This document shows positions 31,837 through 40,118 of a stretch of DNA of 51,972 nucleotides, in pieces. Origin of the DNA: Sedimentisphaerales bacterium (lineage in GTDB: Bacteria; Planctomycetota; Phycisphaerae; Sedimentisphaerales; SG8-4); assembly GCA_016928975.1 (NCBI GenBank), contig JAFGJR010000048.1, positions 1 through 51,972 on the forward strand. The letters are read 5' to 3'. Below the pieces are notes generated by a model, which saw only the letters and a program-made list of their open reading frames with translations, searched no databases and was not told the DNA's origin. Made by a program: the position numbers and the translations under genes. Every line of letters starts with the position of its first letter. Position 1 is the first letter of the stretch.

Positions 31837-32814
31837 ATGTCGGAACGGATTCCGAAGGTCGTAGTCATCGGCGGCACCTACATCGACATGGCGTTCCGGT
31901 GTAGCGAGATTCCCGCCCCGGGCCAGGTGGTCGGCGGCTCGGCCCTGTCGTGCACCATCGCCGGTCCCGGCCCGATCCAGGCAATCCAGTCGGCCCTGTG
32001 CCGCTGCGAAGTCTACCTGATCAGCAAAGTCGGCGGCGACCACTTCGCCCAGATGGCTCTCAAAAGCCTCCAGGAGTACAAGGTGGACACGGAGTACGTG
32101 TTCTTCGCCGAGTCCAAGAGTACCGGCGTCATCGTCACGCTCGTCAACTCCGAGGGCGAGAACGCCAGTTGCCACTACATCGGCGCCAACAGCGCCCTCC
32201 AACCGGCGGATATCGAGACGGCGGAGGAGTGCATCGCGGAATCGGATGCTTGCCTGATTCACGGGTGCCTGCCGCAGGAGGCGATCGTTGCGGCGCTGCA
32301 CTGCGCGGAGCTGCACGGCACGCCGGTGATCCTGAACCCCGCCCGCCCGCTCGAGCACGCGGGCCACCGGAATGTGGATCTGCCAACCGAGTATTTCTCC
32401 GCCAACGTCCTGATCCCCAACCTTGAAGAGGCGGCGGAGATCACCGACACGCTGGCTGCCGATATCCGCATGGCCAAATCGATCGGCTCGGACCTGGTGG
32501 CTCGCGGTGCCCGCTGCGCGGTCATCACAATGGGCCGGCGAGGCTGCATGGTGGTGGACCGCAACTGCACCGATCACGTCTCCGCCTTTGGCGTGGACCT
32601 CGTCGATAAGACCGGCAGCGGCGATGCCTTCGCCGGCGCGCTGGCCGCCTACTGCGCCGTGAAGCACGACCTGCGGGAGGCGGTGAAGTTCGCCTCCGCC
32701 GCCGGCGCCCTGGTCTGCACCAAGTTCGGCGTCATCGAAGCCCTGCCCACCAAAGCCGAGATCATCCAACTGCTCCAGCGCGAAGACATCGACCTGCTCC
32801 CCGGCAGCGACTGA
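31837..32814 (+). CDS. PfkB-family sugar or nucleoside kinase
   Basis: The 325-residue protein has the ribokinase-like layout. The N-terminal part is VVVIGGTYIDMAFRCSEIPA with a GGSALSCTIAGPGP loop for substrate. The middle has LIPNLEEAAEITD, the PfkB-type N-x-x-E motif. The C-terminal signature DLVDKTGSGDAFAGALAAY contains the catalytic Asp and anion hole. Substrate is not decided; the lid LISKVGGDHFAQMAL fits ribokinases or related sugar kinases. The 79 bases before its stop are duplicated exactly at 36178. It lies in a region of mixed carbohydrate and hydrolase genes and is monocistronic by its own promoter. Confidence 0.9.
   Translation: MSERIPKVVVIGGTYIDMAFRCSEIPAPGQVVGGSALSCTIAGPGPIQAIQSALCRCEVYLISKVGGDHFAQMALKSLQEYKVDTEYVFFAESKSTGVIVTLVNSEGENASCHYIGANSALQPADIETAEECIAESDACLIHGCLPQEAIVAALHCAELHGTPVILNPARPLEHAGHRNVDLPTEYFSANVLIPNLEEAAEITDTLAADIRMAKSIGSDLVARGARCAVITMGRRGCMVVDRNCTDHVSAFGVDLVDKTGSGDAFAGALAAYCAVKHDLREAVKFASAAGALVCTKFGVIEALPTKAEIIQLLQREDIDLLPGSD
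32732..32810 (+). repeat. 79-bp exact repeat, copy 1 (inside the PfkB gene)
   Basis: Bases 32732-32810, coding the last 26 residues of the kinase, are identical to 36178-36256. The copies diverge immediately outside, C versus A at the next base. Confidence 0.9.
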
Positions 32815-32867
32815 CGGCGCCGCCCGGGGCCCCGCGTTCACGCAGCCTTGACCGCCACCCCAAAATG

Positions 32868-32884
32868 TACCGGACCCCGTTTCG
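32868..32884. repeat. 17-bp repeat, copy 2
   Basis: TACCGGACCCCGTTTCG matches 15204-15220. It lies in the gap between the PfkB gene and the alpha/beta hydrolase; I see no gene in 32815-33080. Confidence 0.5.
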
Positions 32885-33080
32885 TTCCTCCTGTTTCGTG
32901 GCGTGAGCCGACACTTGCGGCTGTGGCGGGCAGGCTGTACCATGTCGCAGCAGGACGCTACCAGCACCGTACGGGACAAGGGCAAGCAGGTGTGCGCCGG
33001 GCCCTGATAGGAGTAGAGAACAGGCCAACACGGTCATCAAGGCGATCGCCAAAGAGTGACAGGGATTCAGAAGGACCGCT

Positions 33081-33941
33081 GTGAGTCGACTGAGAACAGA
33101 AGGGAGTCACGAACCGGCCAGGCGGAGCCAGTCGGGTCTGATGAGTGGGATTGAGGGCGGCCAGAAACCGCTCAGCATGGATGCGAACGTCTACGGAAAA
33201 GGCGCGCCGATCGTGCTGGTGCACGGCTTGCTGGGTCTGTTCACCTCGTGGACGCGTCTGATCCCCCACCTGGCCGGCCACGCGGAGATCTGGGAGGTCC
33301 GACTGCCGGACTACAAAGACCAGCCCGAGGGGTATGGTCTGGAGGACTACGTGCGGTATCTCCTGGACCTCTTTGAAACCCATCGCCTCACGGACGTGAC
33401 ACTGGTCGGCAACTCCCTGGGCGGTCACATCGCCACCCGCATCGCGGCCCGATATCCGGACCGGATCGCCAGGGTCGTCCTGATCACCACTTCCGGACTG
33501 TTTGACGAGACGGCCGCCCACCAGAAGCTGATCGTGCGCACCCCCTCCAAGGGGAACGTGGACCAGGTCGTGCGCCACGTCTTCCATAACCAGGGCTTCT
33601 GTGAGGCGCGGACCGTCGAGGAGATTGTCGACCACTACTTCTCCGACGGCCGTATCCGTATGAGGTCCTTCATTCGGACCGCCCGCAAGCTCCGCACAGA
33701 GGATGCCACGGACGACTGCCGACAGATCCGGATCCCCACCCTGATCGTGTGGGGGGCCAACGACCGGGTGGTCCCCGTGCAGATCGCCCATCGCTTCCAT
33801 GCCCTGATCCCCAACAGCCGCCTGGAGATCCTCGACCACTGTGGGCACGCCCCCCAGATCGAACGGGCCAAACCGGTCGGCAGGCTGATCCGGGAGTTTG
33901 CTCTGAACACGCAAGGATGGGCAGCTCGTTGCCCATATTGA
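33081..33941 (+). CDS. Alpha/beta-hydrolase fold enzyme
   Basis: The 286-residue protein has the classic hydrolase motifs. IVLVHGLLGLFTSW gives the oxyanion HG, TLVGNSLGGHIATRIA the nucleophile Ser, VWGANDRVVP the Asp, and DHCGHAPQIERAKPV the His. The set is complete, so it should be active, perhaps on esters or C-C bonds (MhpC/BphD-like order); the substrate is unknown. No signal peptide is seen. The GTG at 33081 has AAGGA five bases before it; the ATG at 33141 would remove 20 residues that look poorly conserved and is a real alternative. It lies inside the interval bracketed by the 79-bp repeat. Confidence 0.87.
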   Translation: MSRLRTEGSHEPARRSQSGLMSGIEGGQKPLSMDANVYGKGAPIVLVHGLLGLFTSWTRLIPHLAGHAEIWEVRLPDYKDQPEGYGLEDYVRYLLDLFETHRLTDVTLVGNSLGGHIATRIAARYPDRIARVVLITTSGLFDETAAHQKLIVRTPSKGNVDQVVRHVFHNQGFCEARTVEEIVDHYFSDGRIRMRSFIRTARKLRTEDATDDCRQIRIPTLIVWGANDRVVPVQIAHRFHALIPNSRLEILDHCGHAPQIERAKPVGRLIREFALNTQGWAARCPY

Positions 33942-34267
33942 CCGAAACCGCATGCCGTCCTCATGGGATGGCTTGGCGAAGCCTCGCTCGTTCGCCCCGG
34001 CACGTCGTCACGACTGCCTCCGCGGGCGGCCTTACCCATAGACGTTTGTCGAGGCATGTATGTTGTGCAAAAACCGAAAATCAGGCGGAAATCCCCCCTC
34101 CGGACTGTCCCAGGGCGGCGGCGAAAGACCCTGTCCCAGTTTGCTCAATTCCAACTGTACACGCAAGGCGTGAGACGTCAGATGCTCCATGCCTTGCCCG
34201 AAGGCGACGCCGCGCCTTCTCCACGGTAGCAGTCCTATGCGCACAGGGTGACGTCGAGTACACGTAT

Positions 34268-34335
34268 GGGATTCCTGCGAGGGAATCCCGCGGCCGTCTT
34301 GACGACGGCTTGCTCACAGACGTCCCCGGAATTAG
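34268..34335 (+). repeat. 68-bp dispersed element, copy B
   Basis: Begins GGGATTCCTGCGAGGGAATC, a hairpin, then CCGTCTTGACGACGG, another hairpin, then TTGCTCACAGACGTCCCC. It is collinear with copies A and C. The remainder of 33942-34445 holds no gene I can support. Confidence 0.65.
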
Positions 34336-34445
34336 CCCGGCATTGCTACAGGAGCTCTGCCGTTTTTTGCGAAGGCAACCATCGGTCGATGGTTTATGAT
34401 GAGTGGTCAGAATGTGGACTCCACTGCTTTGACTGGGAGGTTGGC

Positions 34446-36125
34446 ATGGGTAGATCGCAATCGCATCCGGCTGCCAAGACGTGGGTCGGCATCTTGCTGC
34501 TATTCGGATGGGTGTTCCCCGCCCCGGCGGCGCTCGAAATTCCCGACGGTTGGACGCCCGCGCCTGCCAGGCTGGTAGTGACCGATCGTCTGGCGACCGA
34601 GGACAAAGAGCTCGTCGTCGAGACGGATGAGTGGAAAGTGATCTTCAGCCTTTTCTACAATGGCGGCATCTATCGGCTGTTCGATAAGGTGCACGATCCA
34701 AATCAGCAAGACAACCTGGTCACCGGTCCATACTACTGCCAGGGAGGTCTGTTCGACTATGACGTGTATCTGGAGGGCGATCAGGAGTTCAGCACCGCTC
34801 TCGGGAAGAACGCCGCCCCCGGCCGTGCCTCGCTCAAGGTCATCGAGAACACTCCCGTGCGGGTGCGCATCCTTCAAAAGTGCCATCCGCGGTGCAACAA
34901 CGCCAAGGGTCCACCCGGCGATCCGTTCGTCGAGCTCGATCTGGTCGAGACGACGACGGAATGGACCTTCTATCCGACCGGTCGAGCCAACCTGAAGTTC
35001 GACGCCATAATGGCTCCAGATTGGGACGGAATCTGCTCCCACGGGCCGGGCGGCGGGGGAAAGGCCATCAACGCCGAGGGCAACACCGTCACAGCAGCTC
35101 ACGGAACGGACTTCCTGATTCCGTGGGTGACGGAAGGTGACACCATCGAAAGCACTTCCGGCGGGTGGGGGCCGGTCCGGATCACCGAGCGGCCCGATAG
35201 AAGCACACTCCACCTGGCTTCTTCCGTTCCCAGCGGGAGTAACCTGGATTTCACGATCCGTCGTCCTACGATCCTGGACGAGACCTTCTCCATTCATGCC
35301 GATGGCGATCGCGGTCCGGCTCCGCACACGAGTCGCTGGCAGGGCGGCAGCAACGGCGACCCGCTCTTCCACAATGTCCTGACCAATCTGGCAGGCGCCT
35401 ACGACGGCGACTTGTTCCGCAGCGACACGCCGCCGCTGGCGGACGATTACGTGTTGGCGCATTGGACCCGGTCACCGCGCGGCTTCGGCAGCCTGCTGGC
35501 GTTCTACGAACCCTTCCGGGGAGCCAGCTACGCGGTCTTCAACGATCGGACATGGACCGACATCTCCTACACGCAAGTCGCTCGAAGAGGACGCCGACCG
35601 TTCGAGGAACACCACCGGTTCTTCCAGATTCAGATGGGGACGGAGAACGCGCGAATCGTGCCGCGTATCAAGAGCGTCGCCGACGCTCTGCCCTACGCGG
35701 ATGACTATCGTCACCCCTATGCGCAGGCGCGCGTTGGGACCTTGCTGACGGGAGATGGAATATCCGCACACGGTTATCGCACCGATAGTGGTGCCTACTG
35801 TATCATTTCAGACGCAAACACGGCCGCGATCGCGTTCGACGCGGCACGCGGCGGCGCCGCGGCGCGGGCCATTCCGTACTCGCAGCCGGCGGTCGTTGTT
35901 TCCCGCTTCGACGTCGCCGACGACCGGCTCCGTGTGGAATTGTCTCAGAACAATGGCATCACCTTCGAAGACCTGCCGAAATCATGGTACCACGTGACCA
36001 CTCGCAAGGAGTCGGCCCAACTCGGCGCAAGCGACCGTCGTCTGCTTCAATTGCTCTGTCCGATTCCCGCCGCCGCGACCGGTCCTCGCACGTGGGTCCT
36101 CCGCATCCGCGAGAGTGCCCGCTAA
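34446..36125 (+). CDS. Secreted protein of unknown function
   Basis: The 559-residue protein has a signal peptide (VGILLLFGWVFPAPAALEI). The mature part is beta-rich with many aromatic residues: EWKVIFSLFYNGGIYRLFDK, YDVYLEGDQEFSTAL, TTTEWTFYPTGRANLKFDAI and GRRPFEEHHRFFQIQMGTE. This pattern suits a beta-sandwich carbohydrate-acting protein such as a lyase or glycosidase, but no catalytic motif could be identified and I assign no family. GGGAGG six bases before the ATG at 34446 fixes the start; a longer upstream reading would run through the dispersed repeat copy B and has no ribosome site. Confidence 0.75.
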   Translation: MGRSQSHPAAKTWVGILLLFGWVFPAPAALEIPDGWTPAPARLVVTDRLATEDKELVVETDEWKVIFSLFYNGGIYRLFDKVHDPNQQDNLVTGPYYCQGGLFDYDVYLEGDQEFSTALGKNAAPGRASLKVIENTPVRVRILQKCHPRCNNAKGPPGDPFVELDLVETTTEWTFYPTGRANLKFDAIMAPDWDGICSHGPGGGGKAINAEGNTVTAAHGTDFLIPWVTEGDTIESTSGGWGPVRITERPDRSTLHLASSVPSGSNLDFTIRRPTILDETFSIHADGDRGPAPHTSRWQGGSNGDPLFHNVLTNLAGAYDGDLFRSDTPPLADDYVLAHWTRSPRGFGSLLAFYEPFRGASYAVFNDRTWTDISYTQVARRGRRPFEEHHRFFQIQMGTENARIVPRIKSVADALPYADDYRHPYAQARVGTLLTGDGISAHGYRTDSGAYCIISDANTAAIAFDAARGGAAARAIPYSQPAVVVSRFDVADDRLRVELSQNNGITFEDLPKSWYHVTTRKESAQLGASDRRLLQLLCPIPAAATGPRTWVLRIRESAR

Positions 36126-36177
36126 GGTCGGTTCGCCGCAGAAGGCAGGAGAAATAGATATGGTGCCACCGGAATTC

Positions 36178-36260
36178 TCATCGAAGCCCTGCCCACCAAA
36201 GCCGAGATCATCCAACTGCTCCAGCGCGAAGACATCGACCTGCTCCCCGGCAGCGAATGA
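36178..36260 (+). pseudogene. PfkB kinase 3'-end fragment (79-bp repeat, copy 2)
   Basis: The frame reads LIEALPTKAEIIQLLQREDI then DLLPGSE and a stop. It is identical to the end of the kinase gene at 32732-32810 except for the last codon. No other part of a kinase gene is present, so this is an isolated tail. It starts 52 bases after the secreted-protein gene. Confidence 0.88.
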
Positions 36261-36629
36261 CCATCGCTTCGGCGGAAGCCGGTAGCCTTCTGCTTCTGAA
36301 CAGCACATTGCCCGAACAGAAACGGAGAAGTGGCCGGATCAGATTTGTACTACTACTTGTTCGAATCTAGTTCTCTTGCGCAGATTCTGGTTCGACAGGA
36401 GTGTAAGTCCTTGAAAAGGCAGATACTTGGTCTTCACACGGAGCCACAAAGCCACAGAGTCCGCGAGAGATTCCCGCATTGGTCTTCTTCCTGTCTTGGT
36501 GTCTTTGTGTGAGTGTGCTTTTTGGTTGCGGCCCAGCGCAGCGAGGCCGCGCTGGGTCATCCGTGCAATTCGCGGCTTCACATCCCCCCATGACCACAGG
36601 CCGTACTCCACATTCCAAAATCAACAATC
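36261..36629. other. Repeat-like intergenic sequence
   Basis: Contains CACGGAGCCACAAAGCCACA and a reverse-oriented CTTGGTGTCTTTGTGTGAG stretch, a kind of sequence common in non-coding parts of large bacterial genomes. Open frames lack ribosome sites. No gene is supported. Confidence 0.5.
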
Positions 36630-37655
36630 CTAATCGGACTCCCCGCCCGGCTCTGGGAATGAAGTACCGGACTCCTTTGATCCCCGAATCTCCCCCAACG
36701 TTGTCACACCAGAAGCACCGATGATAACGTAGGTTCCTAACGAGAACCACAAGGCCAGCGCTGTCATGGTCTTTGACGAAAAGGCCATCCCGGTCGTCAG
36801 TTGCCTATTAAGCCTTTCTTCGAAAGGCGCATTGGCCGGCGGCCACTCTGGAAGCCGGCTTCTCACATCGCGCGAATAGTCAAAGCCGATACCGCAGGTC
36901 GCAACGATCAGCCCAAGCAATCCCAGACATGTGAGCACGACACCTATGGTCTTGCGCGCCATGTGGCTCACAAGAGCCGCCGCGCAGAATACGAGCAAAG
37001 CTATGGGTACCAGCAGGCCAAGGATGAGCCAGGGGCGAGAGCTGAGTTCCGGCCATTTCCGGCGAACCTCCATTCCAACGGGTGAGCGAGTCGGTTCTGG
37101 TACCTTATAGACACCCGACACCTGACCGACAGTCAACTGCCAGCCGGTGAAGCACCCACTGAACTTATCCCACGTCCAGCTTGCCCAGGGCAAGAAGAAG
37201 AAGAGAATCAGGAAGACACTCAGCACCAAGGTCAGCCACAGAACATCACGGAAGCCCCGCAGTCCGCGACCTGTCTCCTCGACGATCTCACGATCCGCCT
37301 GTTTGGTTTCCGTGCGACTGTTAACCTGTATTGGCACGCACTCATCCTCTCCGACGCCACCTCCTGCCTCCTCTGGGGCCTTTGTGGGGTTGCCATCAAT
37401 TCCATGGGCCGAGCTCTCGTTGGAGCTTCGCAGTCTTCGATCACACTTGCTGCAAACGATATTGCCCTCGAAGACACAGAGTTGTTCCTGGCCCTGGATG
37501 AGCCTGCCACATGATGTGCAAGACTCGACACACGTGCCACCGGCAAACCGGGTAATGACAAAAAGCCGTTTGCATTTGGAGCACGCGACTCTTCGGCCTT
37601 CGTTGGCGTCAGGTGCATCGAACTTCGCGTGACAATGTGGACATTGCGTCTTCAT
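36630..37655 (-). CDS. Zinc-ribbon multi-spanning membrane protein
   Basis: The 341-residue protein begins with an MJ0042-like zinc ribbon (CPHCHAKFDAPDANEGRRVA, CSKC) and a second ribbon-like CTSCGRLIQGQEQLCVFEGN followed by CSKCDRRL. After an acidic linker come four predicted transmembrane helices (WLTLVLSVFLILFFFLPWA, WLILGLLVPIALLVFCAA, IGVVLTCLGLLGLIVATCG, MTALALWFSLGTYVIIGA). The substrate or partner is unknown. The ATG at 37655 has GGAG seven bases upstream; a TTG two codons earlier is weaker. The layout of zinc ribbon then membrane region recurs in the HEAT-repeat protein at 43.6 kb. GC is lower than in its neighbours. Confidence 0.78.
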   Translation of the reverse strand: MKTQCPHCHAKFDAPDANEGRRVACSKCKRLFVITRFAGGTCVESCTSCGRLIQGQEQLCVFEGNIVCSKCDRRLRSSNESSAHGIDGNPTKAPEEAGGGVGEDECVPIQVNSRTETKQADREIVEETGRGLRGFRDVLWLTLVLSVFLILFFFLPWASWTWDKFSGCFTGWQLTVGQVSGVYKVPEPTRSPVGMEVRRKWPELSSRPWLILGLLVPIALLVFCAAALVSHMARKTIGVVLTCLGLLGLIVATCGIGFDYSRDVRSRLPEWPPANAPFEERLNRQLTTGMAFSSKTMTALALWFSLGTYVIIGASGVTTLGEIRGSKESGTSFPEPGGESD

Positions 37656-37672
37656 GGCCAAGCTCCGCGGAG

Positions 37673-37710
37673 TAATAATGGGTAATAATGAATAATGGGG
37701 AATAATGGGG
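37673..37710. repeat. Short tandem repeat of AATAATGGG units
   Basis: Four near-copies of (T)AATAATGGG(G) lie back to back just upstream of the zinc-ribbon gene. The remaining bases to 38091 are G-rich low-complexity sequence with no supported gene. Confidence 0.65.
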
Positions 37711-38091
37711 ACGGCTACCTATTATCGCCTTCTTCTGTCTCATTTATCGCCCACCGCTCAGGCTTCCGCCGCTATCCCATTCAGTTCCACCTCACCAGGT
37801 TCGTCCGGTGTACAAGAACCGCCAACGAGTTCGTCGCAGCTTCATCAAGGTGCTTCTCTGGGGACAATTATGATGAAAAGGGGCGAAAGAGGCAAGGGAA
37901 AAGAACAGGCTGTAGACCGGAGGTCGTAGGCTTGAGGTGGGCGACAGCGGCGGAGCCGCACGTTTGAACCGCGCGAAGGGGGACGCCGACACGCCGGGGG
38001 ACGGGGTGACGGAGGGCGGAGGACAGAAGGCAGAAGCCGGAGAATGGCGTGGGGCAAAAGGCGGCGGGGCCGCAAGCCGAGTCAAGCTGCG

Positions 38092-38147
38092 GTCTTGCTC
38101 TGGCCGATGGTAGCGGATAAGATGGGCATTCGCCAGGAGGCTGGTGT
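38092..38147 (+). promoter_or_regulatory. Leader of the second HTH-ImmA gene, repeated at 40049
   Basis: TCTTGCTCTGGCCGATGGTA and CATTCGCCAGGAGGCTGGTG precede the ATG. About 41 of 56 bases match 40049-40104. It includes AGGAGG at the correct spacing for translation and probably the operator bound by the HTH protein. Confidence 0.5.
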
Positions 38148-39290
38148 ATGAGCCGTGTAGCTGTGAAACCTGAGATTCTGCGCTGGGCGAGAGAACGGGC
38201 TGACCGGAGCGTGGAGAGTCTGCGCGTTCGTTTTCCGAAATACGAGTTGTGGGAGCGGGGCGAGGCGGCACCGATGCTCAAGCAGTTGGAGGCCTTTGCC
38301 AAAGCCACCTACGTGCCGATGGGGTACCTGTTCCTGCCTCAGCCGCCGGAAGAGCGCATTCCGATCCCGGATCTGAGAACGGCAGCGAACGGGGGACTCG
38401 AACAACCCAGCCCAGACCTGCTCGACACGATCTACCTGTGCCAGCAACGGCAGGTGTGGTATCGGGACTACGCCCGCACCATGGGCGACCAGAGCCGAGG
38501 CTTCGTAGGCTCGGTCCGGCGGGACGCACCTATCGAGCAGGTGGCCGAGAAGATGCGCCGGGCGCTGGAGTTTGACCTGGAGGCTCGACGGGAATGCGGG
38601 ACGTGGACCGAAGCCCTGCGTCTCTTCATCGAGCAGGCGGACGATCTGGGCGTCCTGGTCATGTGCAGCGGCGGCGGCGGGAGCAACAACCATCGCGTAC
38701 TCGATACTGAGGAGTTCCGGGGGTTCGCGTTGGTGGATGATTATGCCCCACTTGTCTTCATCAATGGGGCCGACACGAAAGCGGGCCAGATGTTCACCCT
38801 GGCCCATGAGCTTGCCCATATCTGGCTCGGCGAAAGCGCCCTTTCGGACGTGACGCCGGCCTCGACTCCGACGCAACAGATCGAGATCTGGTGTAACCGG
38901 GTCGCCGCCGAGTTTCTTGTCCCGCTGGAACTCTTCAAGCAGGAATTGCCGCGGCAGGGACCCCTGGCGGAGGTGCCCCGGCTCGCCCGGCGGTTCAAGG
39001 TGAGCACGCTCGTGATCCTGCGTCGGATTCTCGATGCCAAGCGGATCGAGCGGGAGACGTTTCGGCGAGCCTATGATGAGGAGCTGGCCCGACTCCGCGC
39101 CCACGCCAAGAGCCGCAGCGGGGACTTTTATCTCACGTTGGGCGCCCGCGCGAGCAAGCGGTTTGCCCGGGCACTGGTGGTCAGCACACTGGAGGGGCAG
39201 TCTTCCTTCACGGAGGCCTTTCGCCTGCTCGGCCTGCGGAGGATGGAGACGTTTCGTGATCTGGGACAGAGCCTGGGGGTGCACGTGTAA
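38148..39290 (+). CDS. HTH / ImmA-IrrE family metallopeptidase, second copy
   Basis: The 380-residue protein is paralogous to the one at 0.6-1.8 kb. The N-terminus (KPEILRWARERADRSVESLR, YELWERGEAAPMLKQLEAF) is a shortened XRE-type region. The zinc site FTLAHELAHIWLGES has H220, E221 and H224, with IWCNRVAAEFLVPLELF further on. AGGAGG precedes the ATG. The TAA shares its last A with the ATG of the DUF4411 gene, so the two were once coupled. The partner is now broken. This gene remains full length, perhaps because it regulates other genes or neutralises the other toxin (inference). Confidence 0.88.
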   Translation: MSRVAVKPEILRWARERADRSVESLRVRFPKYELWERGEAAPMLKQLEAFAKATYVPMGYLFLPQPPEERIPIPDLRTAANGGLEQPSPDLLDTIYLCQQRQVWYRDYARTMGDQSRGFVGSVRRDAPIEQVAEKMRRALEFDLEARRECGTWTEALRLFIEQADDLGVLVMCSGGGGSNNHRVLDTEEFRGFALVDDYAPLVFINGADTKAGQMFTLAHELAHIWLGESALSDVTPASTPTQQIEIWCNRVAAEFLVPLELFKQELPRQGPLAEVPRLARRFKVSTLVILRRILDAKRIERETFRRAYDEELARLRAHAKSRSGDFYLTLGARASKRFARALVVSTLEGQSSFTEAFRLLGLRRMETFRDLGQSLGVHV

Positions 39291-39689
39291 TGGCCTATAT
39301 CCTCGATGCCGACGTGTTCATCCGCGCGAAGAACCTGCACTACGGCCTCGACTTCTGTCCGGCTTTCTGGGAATGGCTCAGCAGGAAGAACGCCGCCGGA
39401 CAGTACGGTCGTGCCTGCGTTGGCGGCGGTGAGCGATTGGGCCACGGGGCAGCGCCACGAGCCCTCGGCCGTAAGCGCGTTTCTCCAGGTGGCTGACTAT
39501 TATCTCGTGGCCCAGGCAGAGGCGGGCAGCCACACCGTTGTCACCCACGAGATTCCCTCTGCCTCGACTCGTAAGATCAAGATTCTGGACGCTTGCATCG
39601 GTCTCGGCATCAAGTGCATGACGCGCTACGAGATGCTCCGCCGGGAACGAGCCCGGTTCATACTGGATCGTGGTACAAAGCATGCCTGA
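39290..39689 (+). pseudogene. DUF4411 (PIN-like) toxin gene broken by deletion and frameshift
   Basis: The frame starting at 39290 reads MAYILDADVFIRAKNLHYGL and DFCPAFWEWL, the DUF4411 N-terminus. It goes off near 39404 (NAAGQ, then unrelated residues). The family continues in another frame from VVPALAAVSDWATGQRHEPS to THEIPSASTRKIKILDACIG and CMTRYEMLRRERARF, ending at 39689. Compared with the family layout about 40 residues between NAAGQ and VVPALA are missing, and the deletion is not a multiple of three. The product should be inactive. Confidence 0.8.
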
Positions 39690-39734
39690 GGCCGTTCGGT
39701 CCTCCCCTGTCTGATCCGCGAGAGCTTATCAGGA

Positions 39735-39853
39735 GAATTCGGGGTTCATACCTACAGAGTCCACCTTTCTCATACGCTCTTGCCTCTTCGTCCCACCGAG
39801 CGCCAGGCGGCGAAAGAATAGCGCCGGCGTACTACCGCTGTACCCCCGAATTC
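39735..39853. repeat. Element bounded by a 10-bp inverted repeat
   Basis: GAATTCGGGG (39735-39744) and CCCCGAATTC (39844-39853) bracket about 99 bases. The ends resemble, in part, the termini of the 68-bp elements (GGAATT...). A small non-autonomous element is possible. Confidence 0.4.
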
Positions 39854-39856
39854 CGG

Positions 39857-40050
39857 TCAGGGATGGGTGGGGTAGGCACCGGGCAGGATCGGGTCCTGTT
39901 TGGGCCAGCCGAGCAGGTGGCGGACCTCGTCGGGGACGGGGGCGGGGGAGGCGGGTAGGGAGAGATCCTGAAACAGCTCGTAGTAGTAGACGGGGGCACC
40001 GGATTGACCGGTCGAAGGCGGCAGGGCGTACCCGGGATCAGGTGGCGGGC
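39857..40050 (-). other. Possible coding remnant of unknown origin
   Basis: The minus frame ending in TGA at 39857 reads PPPDPGYALPPSTGQSGAPV, YYYELFQDLSLPASPAPVPD and EVRHLLGWPKQDPILPGAY. The composition is protein-like, with GC-rich third positions, but there is no start and I do not recognise the family. It lies between the broken toxin and the repeated leader. Confidence 0.3.
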
Positions 40051-40104
40051 TTGCTCTGGTTGATGGTAGCGGCCAAGATCGACGTTCGCCGGGGGGCTGC
40101 TGTC
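40049..40104 (+). repeat. Second copy of the HTH-ImmA leader, without a gene
   Basis: GCTTGCTCTGGTTGATGGTA and GTTCGCCGGGGGGCTGCTGT parallel 38092-38147. The ATG is absent (CAT is found). It lies immediately beyond the broken module, so the module is bracketed by direct repeats. Confidence 0.55.
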
Positions 40105-40118
40105 ATTTGTTGGAGCCG

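Noticed and set aside
31255..32985. A 576-codon minus frame opposite the ATP-cone and PfkB genes
   Set aside because: Both + genes have family motifs; the minus frame spans two genes and an intergenic promoter, which a real gene would not.
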